This document shows positions 62,592-64,000 of a DNA stretch of 64,000 bases, piece after piece. The notes beneath the pieces are model-generated. The model had not been told where the DNA came from and ran no database searches. It worked only from the letters and a program-made list of their open reading frames with translations. The stretch spans positions 130,825 to 194,824 of the forward strand of contig NZ_FXAP01000001.1 of NCBI RefSeq assembly GCF_900177615.1, in the 5' to 3' direction. The DNA comes from Plantibacter flavus. GTDB taxonomy: Bacteria > Actinomycetota > Actinomycetes > Actinomycetales > Microbacteriaceae. The position numbers and the translations under genes were made by a program. Position 1 is the first letter of the stretch. Every line of letters starts with the position of its first letter.

Positions 62592-63905
62592 CTAACCGAT
62601 TCTCTCGCGACGTCCGAGGATGCCCTGCGGTCTCACGAGGAGCACCGCGATGAGCACCACGAGGGCGCCGACGTACTTGATGTCAGACGGGATCCAGAGC
62701 GTCGAGACCTCGACGAGGATGCCGATGATGAGGGCGCCGACCATGGCGCCGAAGGCGGTTCCGAGCCCGCCGAGGGTGATGGCCGCGAAGATGAGCAGGA
62801 GCAGCTGCGCTCCCATGTCCCACTTGATTCCCGGTCGGAAGTACGCCCACAGGATGCCGGAGAGGCCGGCGAGGGTCGCTGCGAGGATCCAGACGATGCG
62901 GACCACTCGGTCGACGTCGATACCGCTGGCCGCGGCGAGGCTCGGGTTGTCCGAGATGGCTCGTGTCGCCTTGCCGGTCTTCGTCTTGATGAGCCACCAG
63001 GCCACGCCGAGGAGCACCACGACGCTGACCGCCATGCTGATCATGTCGGTGACGCTGAGTGAGACCGTGCCGAACAGCTTGATGTTCTCCTCTCCGGAAC
63101 CGGGCAGCTGGAACGTCCCGCCGCCGATGAAGTAGAGGAACACGTAGCGGAGCGCCAGCGACAGGCCGATCGAGACGATCATGACCTGCACGATGCCGAC
63201 GCCCTTGCGTCTCAAGGGTCTCCAGATGCCCGCGTCGAGCGCGAAGCCGAACGCGGCGCTCAGGGCGAGGGCGATGATGATGGCCAGCCAGATCGGCCAT
63301 TGCAGGAACACCCCGAACACGAGCGCCATGATCGCGCCGAAGGTCACCATCTCCGCGTGGGCGAAGTTGCTGAGTCCGGTGGTGCCGAACACGAGGGAGG
63401 CTCCGATGGCGGCGAGGGCCAGCATGAGGCCGAAGTTCAGGCCGTTGACGAGTCGTTCGGCGAGTTGGTCCCAGAAGCTGACGGTGACGCGGACGCCCTC
63501 GCCGAGGAAGAAGTTCACGGACTTCGATTGGGTGAGACCGAACTCGGCCTCGATGGTCGAGCCGCCCTCGGCGACGATGACGCCCTTCGGGAGGGTCTCC
63601 TCGTCGAGCGTTACCTTGTACGTACCTTTCTCGGGGACGCCGATCTTCCACTTGCCGTCGGCGTCGGTGTCGACATCGGCCTTGTAGCCGTTGCCGTCGA
63701 CCGTGATGTTCACGCCTTCGAGTGGTTTGTCGTCGTACTTGACGTTCCCAGCGAAGTAGAAGTCGTACTCCTCGCCCACCTCGTCAGCATGAGCCGGGAC
63801 GGCGCTCATGACGGACGTGAGGGTGATGGCCCCGAACAACAGGGCGATGAGGAGCACGAATCTCCGTGCCAGTCTCGGGTTTCGGGTCGTTCCAGCGAAC
63901 TTCAC
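62592..63905 (-). CDS. livH: LivH-type ABC permease with secreted N-terminal Ig-like domain
   Basis: The protein has 437 residues. A signal peptide (about 1-40, predicted cut after PAHA) is followed by a beta-sandwich domain at about 45-135 (YDFYFAGNVKYDDKPLEGVN, DTDADGKWKIGVPEKGTYKV), which resembles the carboxypeptidase-regulatory or SdrD B-like fold. The LivH permease follows from about 145 to 437, with TTGLSNFAHAEMVTFGAI, the loop TRAISDNPSLAAASGIDVDR and TLGGLGTAFGAMVGALIIG. Ordinary LivH has about 290 residues and no such domain. The frame is continuous. GTG 63905 follows GGAGG by four bases. It is the first gene of livHMGF. The extra domain may capture the binding lipoprotein or the wall. 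Confidence 0.92.
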   Translation of the reverse strand: MKFAGTTRNPRLARRFVLLIALLFGAITLTSVMSAVPAHADEVGEEYDFYFAGNVKYDDKPLEGVNITVDGNGYKADVDTDADGKWKIGVPEKGTYKVTLDEETLPKGVIVAEGGSTIEAEFGLTQSKSVNFFLGEGVRVTVSFWDQLAERLVNGLNFGLMLALAAIGASLVFGTTGLSNFAHAEMVTFGAIMALVFGVFLQWPIWLAIIIALALSAAFGFALDAGIWRPLRRKGVGIVQVMIVSIGLSLALRYVFLYFIGGGTFQLPGSGEENIKLFGTVSLSVTDMISMAVSVVVLLGVAWWLIKTKTGKATRAISDNPSLAAASGIDVDRVVRIVWILAATLAGLSGILWAYFRPGIKWDMGAQLLLLIFAAITLGGLGTAFGAMVGALIIGILVEVSTLWIPSDIKYVGALVVLIAVLLVRPQGILGRRERIG

Positions 63906-64000
63906 TGCACCTCCAGTGCCGGGCCACTTCCGTGGACCGTTCTCCTGCGTCGGACAACGCTGTTCGACGATAGAACCTGATTATTGCCTACATGTTTCGC
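63906..64000 (-). promoter_or_regulatory. Upstream region of livH, cut by the window edge
   Basis: Read on the minus strand, the region holds GGTTCTATCG and CAATAATC as possible -10 sequences, and a GGAGG ribosome site. No convincing -35 or GlnR-like repeat is seen in these 95 bases; the rest lies outside the window. Confidence 0.3.

Overview
The window is a high-GC actinobacterial chromosome segment, most likely from a Microbacteriaceae member; the genus is not determined. The basis is the codon use, many GTG/TTG starts, actinobacterial-type promoters (TTGACC-17-TAGACT), the PASTA-free kinase/FHA/MoxR operon, and the long Ala/Lys/Glu-rich tails on ribosomal proteins. Nearly all of it is chromosomal core; one short interval (about 58.2-59.75 kb) looks accessory.

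Region 1 (1-17.0 kb) is a signalling and cell-envelope operon. It encodes a PP2C phosphatase (cut by the left edge), an FHA protein, a membrane Ser/Thr kinase, a second FHA-like protein with a helical DNA-binding-like C-terminus, a 1748-residue anchored protein with Ig/cadherin-like and Fn3 repeats, a MoxR ATPase, a DUF58 protein and a TgpA-type membrane transglutaminase homologue. The last has lost all three catalytic residues. Two small unrecognised genes follow. The layout resembles the kinase-fn3-AAA-DUF58-transglutaminase cluster described in bifidobacteria (PFNA).

Region 2 (17.0-44.2 kb) holds the str operon (rpsL, rpsG, fusA, tuf), a DUF4012 gene with its own promoter, the S10 and spc operons (rpsJ to secY), adk, map, a PabC-like gene, infA, rpmJ, rpsM, rpsK, rpoA, rplQ, a double-GNAT gene, truA, rplM and rpsI. 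rpsN is absent between rplE and rpsH, where a hairpin sits instead, and rpsD is absent before rpoA.

Region 3 (44.2-56.6 kb) carries cell-wall precursor, cofactor and tRNA-modification genes: glmM, coaA, glmS, acpS, alr, tsaE, tsaB, rimI and tsaD. These are followed by a DUF4190 membrane protein, a THUMP-like methyltransferase on the minus strand, groES under two CIRCE operators, and rarD. Several genes here have a TANNNT box 6-8 nt before the start codon, which suggests leaderless mRNAs.

Region 4 (56.6-64 kb) is a branched-chain amino-acid-type ABC transporter split into two convergent units: the lipoprotein binding-protein gene (+), and livH-livM-livG-livF (-). LivH carries an extra secreted Ig-like domain. 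Between the units lies a nuclease-like gene (AbiEi-type N-terminus plus DUF559-type C-terminus). It is flanked by GC-rich palindromic elements that are inverted copies of each other. This is the best candidate in the window for an undescribed element. No tRNA, rRNA, CRISPR array, prophage or classical insertion sequence was seen.
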